Of a stretch of DNA of 64,000 nucleotides, positions 27,367 through 38,728 are shown one piece after another. Below the pieces are notes generated by a model. That model was not told the DNA's origin and made no database searches. It worked only from the letters and a program-made list of their open reading frames with translations. The number at the start of each line of letters is the position of its first letter. Positions within the stretch are counted from its first letter, which is position 1. The DNA lies in contig JBJMGU010000271.1 of NCBI GenBank assembly GCA_045807765.1, forward strand, positions 14,912 to 78,911, written 5' to 3'. This DNA is from DATENM01 sp045807765 (GTDB lineage: Bacteria; Acidobacteriota; Blastocatellia; UBA7656). The position numbers and the translations under genes were made by a program.

Positions 27367-28842
27367 ATGAAACATAAACTTGTGACGTTTGTGTTTCTGC
27401 TCGCCCTGGCTGCGCCAGCGGCGGCGCAGGCAAAGAAGACAGAGGCCACAGACTGGCACGATGTCACCCGTGACGTCTTCGTCAACAACGATCTGGACCG
27501 CGGCGCGCAGGTCTTGACCGCCGATAACCCGACGCGCCTGGCGCTGATCTCGGCCAAGCTCGATGCCGCCATCGTGCTCGATGTCACAGAGAAGACCATG
27601 AGCGCGATGCCGAAAGACGCTTTTCATTTCGCTGCCGACCGCGCCTCGGCGAAATCCGATGCTGGCGTCGAGCTGAAGCCCGCGGGCAAGTTCACGCGCA
27701 TCGACGGGCCGATCTATTCGTTTGCAGTCGGCGGCCTGCCGGTGTTGATCCGCGCGCATCCGGGCGCAGTCGGCGAACTGACTTTTGACAAGCTCTGGGA
27801 GACCGTCCCGGTGTGGCGCGCCGAGATGGAGGCTTACACGCCCGACGCCAGGGCGGTCGCGGCGCTTAAAGCCATTGATAAAGACACACAGCTCACTGTG
27901 ATCTTCGGCACATGGTGTGGCGACAGCAAATACTATGTGCCGCGGCTGCTGCGGGCGTTGAAAGAGGCCGGCAACAACCATCTGCAAGTTAAGCTCGTCG
28001 GCGTAGACAATCAATTTCACGAGCCGGTCGCCACAGTGCAGCCGCGCCAGTTAACCAATGTGCCGACCATCATCGTCGAACGCGATGGGCACGAGACCGG
28101 GCGCATCGTCGAGACGCCTGCCGTCGAGCTGATCGAGCAAGACCTCGCAGACCTCTTGAGCGGCAAGGCAAATCCGCACAAGGGGCGCTTGGAGCGCGGC
28201 GCGAAAATCGCCTCGGGGGCTTATCAATACAAGGACGCGGGCGGCAAGCTGCGCGGCTCGGAAGATTGGGAGATGTTCAACACCGCAGACGGTGGCCTGC
28301 TCCTGCACAGCCGCGTGGTGATGGGCGATGTCGTCACGGAAGTCTTCGAGCGCACCAACGCGCAGCACGCGCCGACCTATGTCGAGATCACCCGCCAGCG
28401 CAATGAAGCGCGATCTCGCACCCGCATCAACATTGACAGCCACACGCTGACCGCCCGCATGCGCAGCAGCATCAGCGGCATCATTCAACAGACGGTCGAA
28501 CTGCCTGACGCGTTCAGCCTCCGCCTGCCGGCGATTGCCGCTGATGGCCTGCGGCTCGCCGACCTGAAAAGTGGTGAAACCTACAAGGCAGCTTGCTACC
28601 TCTCGCCGGCAGAGTTCGACGGCGCAATGGGGTCGCTGGCTGAGATGAGGATTGAGAGCAAAGCCGACGAAGCGGTGCGCGTGCCGGCGGGCGATTTTCA
28701 GGCGCGTCATTTCATCCGCAAGGGCGAAAAGGAGACGAGCCACCTGTGGCTGCACCCGCAACTCGGCGTGCCTGTGCGCGGCGAGGCCAATGGGTTGGCG
28801 TTCGTGCTAACCGCGCTTGAGCTTGCGCCGCCAGCGAAGTAA
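27367..28842 (+). CDS. Exported protein with thioredoxin-like domain
   Basis: A 491-residue exported protein with a signal peptide (LVTFVFLLALAAPAAA). A thioredoxin-like fold lies at about residues 160-270: TVIFGTWCGDSKYYVPRL carries a single Cys184 in WCGDS rather than CxxC, followed by the cis-Pro segment TNVPTIIVERDG. The C-terminal half (about 280-490) is beta-rich and resembles DUF3108-type outer-layer proteins. One-Cys thioredoxin-like domains often act in thiol reduction or as adapters. The function is not clear. Confidence 0.75.
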   Translation: MKHKLVTFVFLLALAAPAAAQAKKTEATDWHDVTRDVFVNNDLDRGAQVLTADNPTRLALISAKLDAAIVLDVTEKTMSAMPKDAFHFAADRASAKSDAGVELKPAGKFTRIDGPIYSFAVGGLPVLIRAHPGAVGELTFDKLWETVPVWRAEMEAYTPDARAVAALKAIDKDTQLTVIFGTWCGDSKYYVPRLLRALKEAGNNHLQVKLVGVDNQFHEPVATVQPRQLTNVPTIIVERDGHETGRIVETPAVELIEQDLADLLSGKANPHKGRLERGAKIASGAYQYKDAGGKLRGSEDWEMFNTADGGLLLHSRVVMGDVVTEVFERTNAQHAPTYVEITRQRNEARSRTRINIDSHTLTARMRSSISGIIQQTVELPDAFSLRLPAIAADGLRLADLKSGETYKAACYLSPAEFDGAMGSLAEMRIESKADEAVRVPAGDFQARHFIRKGEKETSHLWLHPQLGVPVRGEANGLAFVLTALELAPPAK

Positions 28843-28905
28843 GCTATCGGCATCAAAGCTTGCGTGGACTCTCCAAATGTCAAGTTGAACCAGGAGGAAC
28901 CTTCA

Positions 28906-29163
28906 ATGAAGACCCGAATCAGTCGTCGCTCAGTGTTGAACACGATTGTGCCGGCGGCGCTTGTCAGCTTCGCATTTCCGGCGAGCGCCAAAGCCGCCGA
29001 CCAGCCACATATGCAAGCGGCGCTCGATGCGCTCAGGCTCGCCAAGCGCGAGCTTGAACAGGCGACCGATGACAAAGGCGGCCACCGCGGCAAGGCCATC
29101 GGCCTGGTCAATCAAGCGATGAATCAGGTCGAGCGCGGCATTCAGTTCGACCGCAGGCATTAA
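28906..29163 (+). CDS. Small exported helical protein, 85 residues
   Basis: The start at ATG 28906 follows a strong AGGAGG. The N-terminus SRRSVLNTIVPAALVSFAFP resembles a Tat-type signal with a twin Arg, ending near SAKA. The mature part is a short helical region (MQAALDALRLAKRELEQATD, then GKAIGLVNQAMNQVERGI). I recognise it as a kind of small periplasmic protein seen in Acidobacteria and Proteobacteria but know no function. It follows the thioredoxin-like gene by 63 bases. Confidence 0.7.
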   Translation: MKTRISRRSVLNTIVPAALVSFAFPASAKAADQPHMQAALDALRLAKRELEQATDDKGGHRGKAIGLVNQAMNQVERGIQFDRRH

Positions 29164-29234
29164 TCGTCGAGCGGCTGGCGAGTGGCGGTTGTCATCTTCG
29201 CCAGCCGCGCCGCTTGTACGGTGCGCCGCGTCGT

Positions 29235-30116
29235 TCATTGGACGCGGCGGCTGGCCTGCGGCAGCGCATGGCGCTGGAAGAACTCGACCACGAGCGGCAG
29301 CGCCTCGGTCGGAAATTCGTGGCCGCCCGGATGCAGGTAAGTCGCCAGCTCGATCCCGTCGCTCCCCGGCTCAATTCTTAGATATCCTTTGCTGACCGCC
29401 CGCGCCGCTTCGGTATGCAGCACACGGCGCGCCAGCCCAACGCTTAACATCTGCCCTTCGTAAGGCACGAGCGGATCACGCTCGCCGGCGATGATGAAGA
29501 GGGAGCGCGGCTTAACCTGTTCGAGCAGCCGCCCGCCCTGTCCCGAAGCCGAGCAGAAAGCGGCGAACGGTTCGCCGCGCATTGCCCATAAGACGTTCAC
29601 AAAGCGCGCGCCGTTCGAGTGACCGAGCGCGTAGACGCGGCTCGGATCAACTTTGTAACGCCTTTCAATCTCGCCCTGCATCGCATCAACAAAGCGCACG
29701 TCGCGGTCATTCATCTCGCCGGGATTCTTCTGCCAGCCATTGCGCTTGCCTTCCGGGTCGGTGATGCCGACGACGCCCGGCAACCCTTGCAGGTAAGCGA
29801 CCGTGGCTTGCGGCCACAGCTCGTGCAGGCGCATGCGGCGCGCGACGAGCTGCGCGGTGCCGCCGTGGCCATGAAAGACCAGAACGAGCGGCGCGCCGCC
29901 CTGCGGCACGGGCGACGTGGCGGCAAAGACCAGCGCGGTGCGCGGCGCGCCGTCCACTGTGACCGTCAGGGTCGCCGCTTCACCGCGGGCGCTAACGAAA
30001 CTCGCGGGATTGCGGCCCTGCCTTGCGGCGGCGTCCGAGCGCACGCCACAGCCGGCGGCGATCAACAATCCAATTATCAAGCTCAAGGCTACAACGGTTC
30101 GAGAGATGGCTCGCAT
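29235..30116 (-). CDS. Lipoprotein esterase of the PHB depolymerase/LpqC type
   Basis: A 293-residue alpha/beta hydrolase with a lipoprotein signal (LLIAAGC, Cys23). The oxyanion region is LVFHGHGGTA, and the nucleophile Ser167 sits in GHSNG. AGERDPLVPYEG provides the Asp and PGGHEFP the His of the triad. The sequence resembles the poly(3-hydroxybutyrate) depolymerase/feruloyl esterase (LpqC) group. It is probably anchored to a periplasmic membrane face and cleaves esters of unknown identity. It is convergent with the small helical gene. Confidence 0.88.
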   Translation of the reverse strand: MRAISRTVVALSLIIGLLIAAGCGVRSDAAARQGRNPASFVSARGEAATLTVTVDGAPRTALVFAATSPVPQGGAPLVLVFHGHGGTAQLVARRMRLHELWPQATVAYLQGLPGVVGITDPEGKRNGWQKNPGEMNDRDVRFVDAMQGEIERRYKVDPSRVYALGHSNGARFVNVLWAMRGEPFAAFCSASGQGGRLLEQVKPRSLFIIAGERDPLVPYEGQMLSVGLARRVLHTEAARAVSKGYLRIEPGSDGIELATYLHPGGHEFPTEALPLVVEFFQRHALPQASRRVQ

Positions 30117-30371
30117 GGCATATCCTTTCTACCTTTCATCGGCTGGCGCTGCTTTATTCGGCGCCGTTTCTTTAGACAGTCGCCGGCCCGCGAAAGTCGT
30201 GATAGTTATTTGAAAAGCCGTGCGCCGCGCCCGCCGCTTGCCGCTGATTTTTCGCCGCCGACCGCGCTTGACAAGCCGCGCCGGGTACACGATGCTAATT
30301 GTTTGGCTAAGGGCGATAATTTCCGCCCAGTGCGCATCACGAACTTATCAGAACTCATAGGAGACTGTCAG

Positions 30372-33146
<2,775 letters not shown>

Positions 33147-33173
33147 ACAGAGTTTGACAATATTGAGCCTGAC

Positions 33174-33214
33174 GGCGGTGAGTTTGCGAGCGTTTCGTTT
33201 AGCATCTCACCGCC
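33174..33214 (+). terminator. Intrinsic terminator-like hairpin after ppdK
   Basis: GGCGGTGAG at 33174-33182 pairs exactly with CTCACCGCC at 33206-33214 and is followed by CTTTCTTCTTGTG. It is positioned to end ppdK transcription. The right arm covers the stop codon of the convergent SIR2-STAND gene (33207-33209). Confidence 0.7.
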
Positions 33215-36200
33215 CTTTCTTCTTGTGCTTACCCTTTCTTTGCTTGCTAGTCGGGGGTATCCGAAAACCCGGCATCTTTCTCAAAAGTTCCTGCCTCTGC
33301 TCTCTAACCCTTTCGTAACTCGGATGGTCACTGGGAAGCCCCCGAAAGTAATCCTCAATAGTCTGCCGTGCTTCGAGGCGGCGATTTAGCTGAAAAAGAG
33401 AGTACATCACACCCACTACAGAATTAGCCGTATCAGGATGATGCTCTCCAAGTAAATCTCTGCGAATCTCCAGCCCCTTCTGCAGAAACTCTAGTGCCCG
33501 CTTGTGGTCGCCGAGAGCGCTATAGGTACTACCAACGTTGTTGAACGACAAGGCGGTGTCAGGATGCTTGTCGCCGAACAGCTCCTGGCGAATCTCCAGC
33601 GCCCTTTGTTTAAGCTCCAGCGCCCGCTTGTGATCGCCGAGATCGCCATAAGTGCCGCCGACGTTGTCGAATGATGTGGCGGTGTCAGGATGCCTGTCGC
33701 CAAACAGCTCCTGGCGAATCTCCAGCGCTTTCTGCAGAAATTCCAGTGCGCGCTTGTGATCGCCGAGCTTACCATAACTGCTGCCAACGTTGTTGAATGA
33801 CGCGGCAGTGTCAGGATGCTTGTCGCCAAATAGCTTCTGCTGAATCTCCAGCGCTTTCTGCAGAAATTCCAGTGCGCGCTTGTGATCGCCGAGCTTACCA
33901 TAACTGCTGCCAACGTTGTTGAATGACGCGGCAGTGTCAGGATGCTTGTCGCCAAACAGCTCCTGGCGAATCTCCAGCGCCTTCTGCTGAAACTCCAGCG
34001 CCCGCTTGTAATCGCCCAAAGCGGAATAACTAAAGCCAAGATCGTTTAATATATGTGCTTTCAACGCCAAATCGCTGATATTGCTTTGTTCGAAGGCTGC
34101 CCATGCTTTTTCAAGCTGCGTACGAACATCGTGGTAGCGTCCGTGATGATACGACGGATATGCTTGTAGCCACATCAAATGACTTTCGTATTTCGGCGCA
34201 TATGCTGAGGCATGTTGCTCCCACGCTTGCAGGTGGTCAATCTCGCTCTCAAAAAACGGTAATTGATTGAACTCTACTCGCTTATCTTCAAACCATTTTG
34301 CCATCCGCTCACAGATTGTAGCTATCCAACTCTCCTGGCCTTTTAGTGGAACATCTTCACGCCGAACTTCGCGCACGAGCCGGTGAATGGCATAGCTTTC
34401 TGCGGCAAGGGTCTTTTGTAGCAACCGAAGTGCAGTGCCGAGACTCAACGCGCCAGTCAATTCAGCCGGATTCGGAATATCAAGTAGTGCGCACATCAAA
34501 GATAAGCTCATCGGTGCGGAACCGCTCCACGTCAATAAATTCAGAATGTCGCGTAGTAACGGCTCGTCTTGAAAAATCCCCTCGTTGATCTTTAGCGTCG
34601 AGTAAATGTCTTTTTCATGCTTGGTGAAGCTGCCCAGGAATTTGCCCGAAAGGGCCGCTTTGACGTTCTGTTGTAGAAGTTCCAGGTACTGTCGCCAGGG
34701 TAGTTGCCGATAGCGGACGTAGGCCCCTGCCAGTTCAAGCGCCAGTGGGAGGCCATCTAACATTCCGGCGATTTCCCTTGCCGCTCGCGCTTCGTCTTCT
34801 CCGGCGGGCGTTTGCTCACGTCCCGCTTCCTGTAACAATAGCTTGAGCGAAAGCTCATGATCTAATAGCTTCAGTTGAACAGGCTTGAATCCTGGTTGCT
34901 CAAGCCGGCTTGTGATGAGAATGTGGGGGCTGGCTTGCGGCTCAGGCAAGTATGGTTCGATGGCATTGGTCGCTTCAACGTTATCGAACACCAGCAGACA
35001 ATCCGAGTAAGTGCGTATACGTTGCAGGGCAATCTCCAGCTTATATTTATGCTCGGATTCCGGTGCAACCCACCGGGCTTTCTCGGCAATGTGGATCAAT
35101 TGCGAATCAATATCCTGGTCTGCATTCACCCAGATGACACCATTGGGGTATTCATTCTGAAAGCGATACGTATACTCGACGGCGAGTTGAGTCTTACCTA
35201 ACCCGCCTAGCCCTTGAAACGCGGCGGTCTGGCCGATCACCGTGCGGCGGCCATTGGTGAGCTGCTCGCGCACTGCCAAAATGGTTTCCTCGCGTCCAAC
35301 CACCTGAGTGCCCTTTTGCGGAAAAGGAACGTAGAAGACTGGATTGCGGGGATCGTAGGATGCGATTGGCTGACTACGAGGCGGATCGGTTTGCTCTGGC
35401 TCTGGTTTTTTTCTTGCTGGACCTGCTGCGGCAGCAACCCTGCTCAACTCACGTACTCCCTCTAGCAGCGGTAAGCCGTAATCCGCAACCGTGACTGGCT
35501 CTACTGGCAGAGCCAATCTCTGTATATTCTCGCGCTCGGCGGCGCGAGTCAGAACGTAATGCGGGCCGGTTGTGCCATTGAAGATGTCGCTGATGCCGCG
35601 CAATTGCACACCGAAATAGGCATCATCGAGGCTGAAGCCGATAAACAAGAATGTGTGCGAGGCCATCAATTGATGCAATGTTGCCAGAGCTGCCCGGTAG
35701 CGGTGTTCAGCTTCTCCCACTTCAGGATAAAGCCGACGATAGCCATCAGGAGTTAGAATCAAATTCGTTGCGTTATGAATATAGCCATGAAGATGCCAGA
35801 CCGTTGGGTGATTTATCTCTCCGCGCAGTAAGCCACTCTGTTCAGCCGGAGCCTCAATGTCCCAAACCACCAGATCATCACGCTGAGGGCATGCCCAGTG
35901 CAGCACACGATCATAGTTGGTAGTAATAACAAGCTGGCTCCCTAATTGCCATACCGCTCTTGCTAGATCAAGACTGCTATCATCAGCGTCCTTGCTCCTG
36001 CGATCAAGATGCTCCTTAATGAACTGAAACCAAACCGGGCCTAATCCTTGCCGCGCCCGCCTTGCCGCATCGAGGTAATCAGGAGGCTCAATCTGCAATA
36101 GGCCACGCACTGTATTTGCATAAGGCGACTTCTTTTCTTCATCAAGCCGGTCTGCCGCTGCCTCAAGCAGATTCTTCCAACTAGGGAAAAGGCGCTCGCC

Positions 36201-36296
36201 ATGCTTATCCTTGACGGCCATAGAAACGCCTGCACCAACAAAGGGAATCACTTTGCCTTCGCGAAGACGTTCACCCAATGTTCTTGGAATATCCAT
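33207..36296 (-). CDS. SIR2-NB-ARC-TPR protein, NLR-like putative defence NTPase
   Basis: A 1029-residue three-part protein. The N-terminal SIR2 domain (about 1-275) has GAGVS (21-25), TTNYD (125-129) and the catalytic-type His in HLHG (168-171), so NAD+ hydrolysis is likely. An NB-ARC/STAND NTPase follows, with P-loop GLGGLGKT (362-369), Walker B CLLVFDNV (433-440) and LDGLPLALELAGAY. The C-terminus has kinesin-light-chain-type TPRs of 42 residues (ALEIRQELFGDKHPDTA..), then a Lys-rich tail. Such proteins are known as antiphage sensors that deplete NAD+. GC is clearly lower than in ppdK and the hydrogenase genes, suggesting transfer. GGAG lies six bases before the ATG. Confidence 0.93.
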   Translation of the reverse strand: MDIPRTLGERLREGKVIPFVGAGVSMAVKDKHGERLFPSWKNLLEAAADRLDEEKKSPYANTVRGLLQIEPPDYLDAARRARQGLGPVWFQFIKEHLDRRSKDADDSSLDLARAVWQLGSQLVITTNYDRVLHWACPQRDDLVVWDIEAPAEQSGLLRGEINHPTVWHLHGYIHNATNLILTPDGYRRLYPEVGEAEHRYRAALATLHQLMASHTFLFIGFSLDDAYFGVQLRGISDIFNGTTGPHYVLTRAAERENIQRLALPVEPVTVADYGLPLLEGVRELSRVAAAAGPARKKPEPEQTDPPRSQPIASYDPRNPVFYVPFPQKGTQVVGREETILAVREQLTNGRRTVIGQTAAFQGLGGLGKTQLAVEYTYRFQNEYPNGVIWVNADQDIDSQLIHIAEKARWVAPESEHKYKLEIALQRIRTYSDCLLVFDNVEATNAIEPYLPEPQASPHILITSRLEQPGFKPVQLKLLDHELSLKLLLQEAGREQTPAGEDEARAAREIAGMLDGLPLALELAGAYVRYRQLPWRQYLELLQQNVKAALSGKFLGSFTKHEKDIYSTLKINEGIFQDEPLLRDILNLLTWSGSAPMSLSLMCALLDIPNPAELTGALSLGTALRLLQKTLAAESYAIHRLVREVRREDVPLKGQESWIATICERMAKWFEDKRVEFNQLPFFESEIDHLQAWEQHASAYAPKYESHLMWLQAYPSYHHGRYHDVRTQLEKAWAAFEQSNISDLALKAHILNDLGFSYSALGDYKRALEFQQKALEIRQELFGDKHPDTAASFNNVGSSYGKLGDHKRALEFLQKALEIQQKLFGDKHPDTAASFNNVGSSYGKLGDHKRALEFLQKALEIRQELFGDRHPDTATSFDNVGGTYGDLGDHKRALELKQRALEIRQELFGDKHPDTALSFNNVGSTYSALGDHKRALEFLQKGLEIRRDLLGEHHPDTANSVVGVMYSLFQLNRRLEARQTIEDYFRGLPSDHPSYERVREQRQELLRKMPGFRIPPTSKQRKGKHKKKGR
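33469..34050 (-). repeat. 126-bp tandem repeats encoding the TPR units
   Basis: Copies begin at 33469, 33595, 33721, 33847 and 33973, exactly 126 bp apart (42 codons). The units starting at 33721 and 33847 are identical for about 110 bases (only a C/T change near the end and a few differences at the boundary), so this duplication is very recent. The outer units diverge more. Confidence 0.9.
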
Positions 36297-36629
36297 TGCT
36301 CACTCCAACCCGGCAAACTTAATGGTGCTCGAACCTTTGACCTGTAAATAAGAGAAGGTAACAAATGCCACCTGAGTACAGGCGAAATATATCATTACCT
36401 TGCAGTTTATTCCTAGAACTGGTTTTAACTGAGTTGGCCGGTGCGCAACTTGTGATGCGATATATGGCTCTGCACTACATCTGACAAGTGTTATGGAAAC
36501 CCTGAGCAAATTGGCATAGTGTCCGCTGATTATCTCGAAGGGATGGCCATTCGTGGTCACCCCGTTTTATTGACACGCCGCACCAGGCCGCAGATAATCT
36601 CGAACAAAATTAGTCTAAGGTGGTGCGGA
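36297..36629. other. 333-bp gap upstream of the SIR2-STAND gene
   Basis: This AT-richer stretch separates the divergent SIR2-STAND and coiled-coil genes and must hold both promoters. I see no convincing promoter consensus. An 86-codon minus-strand frame (36300-36560) ends three bases before the SIR2 start, but lacks family resemblance and I do not call it. Confidence 0.5.
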
Positions 36630-36911
36630 ATGAGTAACGATCCTGACTTTGAACGCCGAATCGACAACCAGTTAGCGACAATCGCTGAGAATCAAGCACG
36701 CTTCGATGAGAAGATGGCTGTTATGCAAGAGGCCATCGCCGGTTTAATTCAGGTGGCGCGCATCCATGACGAGCAGATTGACCGCAACAGCCAGCAGATC
36801 AAAGAAAACTCTGAGGCGATTAAAGAACTCAGGGAAGGCTTGAGAGATCAGCGGGAAAACATCAACGCCTTGATCCGCGTCGTGGAAGATCACGTGACGA
36901 ATCACCCGTAG
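36630..36911 (+). CDS. Small coiled-coil protein, 93 residues
   Basis: The start at ATG 36630 is preceded by AAGGTGG. The protein is nearly all helix with heptad-like spacing: FERRIDNQLATIAENQARFD, then IHDEQIDRNSQQIKENSEAI and LREGLRDQRENINAL. No enzyme domain, signal peptide or membrane segment is present. It resembles small coiled-coil proteins common in cyanobacteria and other bacteria. It is divergently placed next to the SIR2-STAND gene, so it could be a partner, but nothing beyond position supports this. Confidence 0.7.
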   Translation: MSNDPDFERRIDNQLATIAENQARFDEKMAVMQEAIAGLIQVARIHDEQIDRNSQQIKENSEAIKELREGLRDQRENINALIRVVEDHVTNHP

Positions 36912-36915
36912 GAAC

Positions 36916-37083
36916 GTGAAAGGATTCCAGTTGATTTACCGCCTCGGCGTGACGAGCTTGCGACGGCCTGAGCCGAAGCCGCTCACCAGCACGGCGCAAA
37001 CCCTCGTCACACTCGAAACCATCCTCGGCCCATTGCAGGCGGCACTGCTCGCTCTGGCCATTCGCCGCAAGTTCATGCGCTGA
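36916..37083 (+). pseudogene. Possible C-terminal remnant of an ion-channel protein
   Basis: From GTG 36916 a 55-codon frame reads FQLIYRLGVTSLRRPEP and TAQTLVTLETILGPLQAALL, then LALAIRRKFMR and stop. The second part resembles the last transmembrane helix of two-helix potassium-channel (Ion_trans_2) or pentapeptide-channel proteins, where a Leu-Glu-x-x-Leu-Gly motif precedes the closing helix. No N-terminal part is present, so it is probably a decayed fragment. Confidence 0.35.
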
Positions 37084-37139
37084 CCACAGGCTTTCAGGTA
37101 TACTCACTCGCTCACACCATCAGGCAGAAGGTTGAAGCA

Positions 37140-37547
37140 ATGAAACGAAAGCGACTGACGGCAAAGCGCAAGTCCGAACTCTGCGTCCTCTGCGGCAAGT
37201 GCTGTATGGCCATGACATTTTACGGCGGCGAGGTGGATGACGAATCGCGCGACGAGATTCACTGGATGGAGCTGCACGGCTTCAAGATCGATTACGTCAA
37301 GACAGACGACGCGACGGATTACTACTTCAGCATCCCGCAACGCTGCAACGCGCTGCAAGAGACGCGCGGCGATGACGGGCTGATGCGCTACACCTGCGGC
37401 GTCTACGAAACCCGCCCGCAGATGTGCCGCGATTACGATGGCAGTCAGCCGGGGCCGCTTGGCGTCATTGATTGTTTCTGGCGATTGGAAAAAGAAGGCA
37501 AGCCGCTGCCGGTCACCGGTCTCGTACAACTAGAGACTTCGCGCTAG
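37140..37547 (+). CDS. YkgJ-family cysteine cluster protein
   Basis: A 135-residue protein of the zinc- or iron-binding CxxCxxCC type: LCVLCGKCCMAM near residues 14-25, a central Cys in IPQRCNAL, and CGVYETRPQMCRDYD, all spaced as in the YkgJ family. The family probably binds an Fe-S or Zn centre; its function is not established. It runs toward the hydrogenase locus, convergent with hypE by 20 bases. Confidence 0.87.
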   Translation: MKRKRLTAKRKSELCVLCGKCCMAMTFYGGEVDDESRDEIHWMELHGFKIDYVKTDDATDYYFSIPQRCNALQETRGDDGLMRYTCGVYETRPQMCRDYDGSQPGPLGVIDCFWRLEKEGKPLPVTGLVQLETSR

Positions 37548-37567
37548 CCACTTAAAAACGAATCGCT

Positions 37568-38710
37568 TCAACAGATTCTCGGCAACTGCTCGCCGGCGAG
37601 CATGTCTACGATGCGTGTGCCGCCAAAGCCTGTGACCATCGCAACGATGCCTCTGGGCTCGGCCTTGACTTCGCCGATGATGCACGCCTCACGGCCATAG
37701 CGGCTGCTTGTCATCCGCGCTACCAGCGCGTCAGCAATCTCCCCGGCGACGATGGCGATTAACTTGCCTTCGTTGGCAACGTAGAGCGGATCGAGCCCCA
37801 ATATCTCGCAAGCGCCTTTCACCTCTTCTCGCACAGGAATGCGATCTTCGTAAATCTGCACATAGACTTCAGAAGTGAGGGCGATCTCGTTCAGTGTCGT
37901 CGCCACGCCGCCGCGCGTCGGATCGCGCAGACAATGAATCCCGTCAAGAAGCTCGGCGCGGGCGGCCTCATCGAGCATATCGCCGACCAGCGAGCCGAGC
38001 GGCGCGCAATCGCTTTCGATGTCGGTTTCAAGCTCAAGCTCACCGCGCGCAATCATGATCGTCGTGCCATGATCGCCAACCGTACCGCTGAGAATCACCT
38101 TATCGCCGGGACGGGCGCGCGCCGCAGAGATGGTGACGGGCGACTCGATAACGCCGATGCCCGCCGTGTTAATAAATATCTTGTCGGCGCTGCCTTTCTG
38201 CACGACTTTGGTGTCGCCGGTGACGATCTGTATGCCCGCTTCGGCGCTAGCTTCACGCATGGATTGCAAGATGCGCTTCAGGTCTGCGATGGCAAACCCT
38301 TCTTCAAGAATAAAGCCGGCGGATAGATAAAGCGGGCGCGCGCCGCTCATTGCCAGGTCATTGACCGTGCCGTTGACGGCGAGCTTGCCGATGTCGCCTC
38401 CTGGAAAGAAGATCGGATCAACCACAAATGAATCGGTAGTGAACGCTAGCTTCATAGGTTGCCGAGCGGCAGTAAGCTCCGCCGCCGTCACGCCGCCGGT
38501 CTGTGGAACTTCAAAGACCGCCTGGTCTTCGAGCCGCTCTAGCAAAGGGTTTCTCAAGTACTCAAGGAACAGTCCCTCGACCAGCTCATGCATCGCTTTG
38601 CCGCCGCTGCCATGAGCCAGCGTAATGTGTGTTTCTCTGATCCGGACTTTTCTTCGCCTTGCTCTCTCGACTCTCGCAAAGAGAGGCGATGCGGTGAATT
38701 CTTCAGTCAT
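37568..38710 (-). CDS. hypE: Hydrogenase maturation protein HypE
   Basis: A 380-residue AIR-synthase-fold protein that dehydrates HypF-made thiocarbamate on its C-terminal Cys to thiocyanate, the source of the iron cyanide ligands. The C-terminus is PRIC, with the acceptor Cys380. ITLAHGSGGKAMHELVEG is the HypE N-terminal signature, and GVATTLNEIA and VANEGKLIAIV are typical core motifs. It is the last gene of the hydrogenase locus, 18 bases after hypD. SelD is a paralogue, but the terminal Cys identifies HypE. Confidence 0.97.
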   Translation of the reverse strand: MTEEFTASPLFARVERARRRKVRIRETHITLAHGSGGKAMHELVEGLFLEYLRNPLLERLEDQAVFEVPQTGGVTAAELTAARQPMKLAFTTDSFVVDPIFFPGGDIGKLAVNGTVNDLAMSGARPLYLSAGFILEEGFAIADLKRILQSMREASAEAGIQIVTGDTKVVQKGSADKIFINTAGIGVIESPVTISAARARPGDKVILSGTVGDHGTTIMIARGELELETDIESDCAPLGSLVGDMLDEAARAELLDGIHCLRDPTRGGVATTLNEIALTSEVYVQIYEDRIPVREEVKGACEILGLDPLYVANEGKLIAIVAGEIADALVARMTSSRYGREACIIGEVKAEPRGIVAMVTGFGGTRIVDMLAGEQLPRIC

Positions 38711-38728
38711 AGCTCTATCCGCCGTGCG

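Noticed and set aside
29619..30371. Upstream extension of the ppdK frame by 251 codons
   Set aside because: It runs antisense to the esterase gene and through intergenic DNA; the standard ppdK start at 30372 has the canonical N-terminus.
33469..34050. Regular 126-bp repeats considered as a CRISPR array
   Set aside because: The repeats are in-frame TPR codons with no spacers; nothing else resembles a CRISPR array or cas gene.
36300..36560. 86-codon minus-strand frame just upstream of the SIR2-STAND gene
   Set aside because: It lies within three bases of the SIR2 start, but has no family resemblance, no clear ribosome site and an unconvincing sequence. It more likely reflects the promoter region.
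37568..38710. Considered SelD (selenophosphate synthetase), which would have supported the selenoprotein idea
   Set aside because: HypE and SelD are paralogues, but this protein ends in PRIC with the HypE acceptor Cys and lies in the hyp operon. It does not show that the selenium pathway is present.
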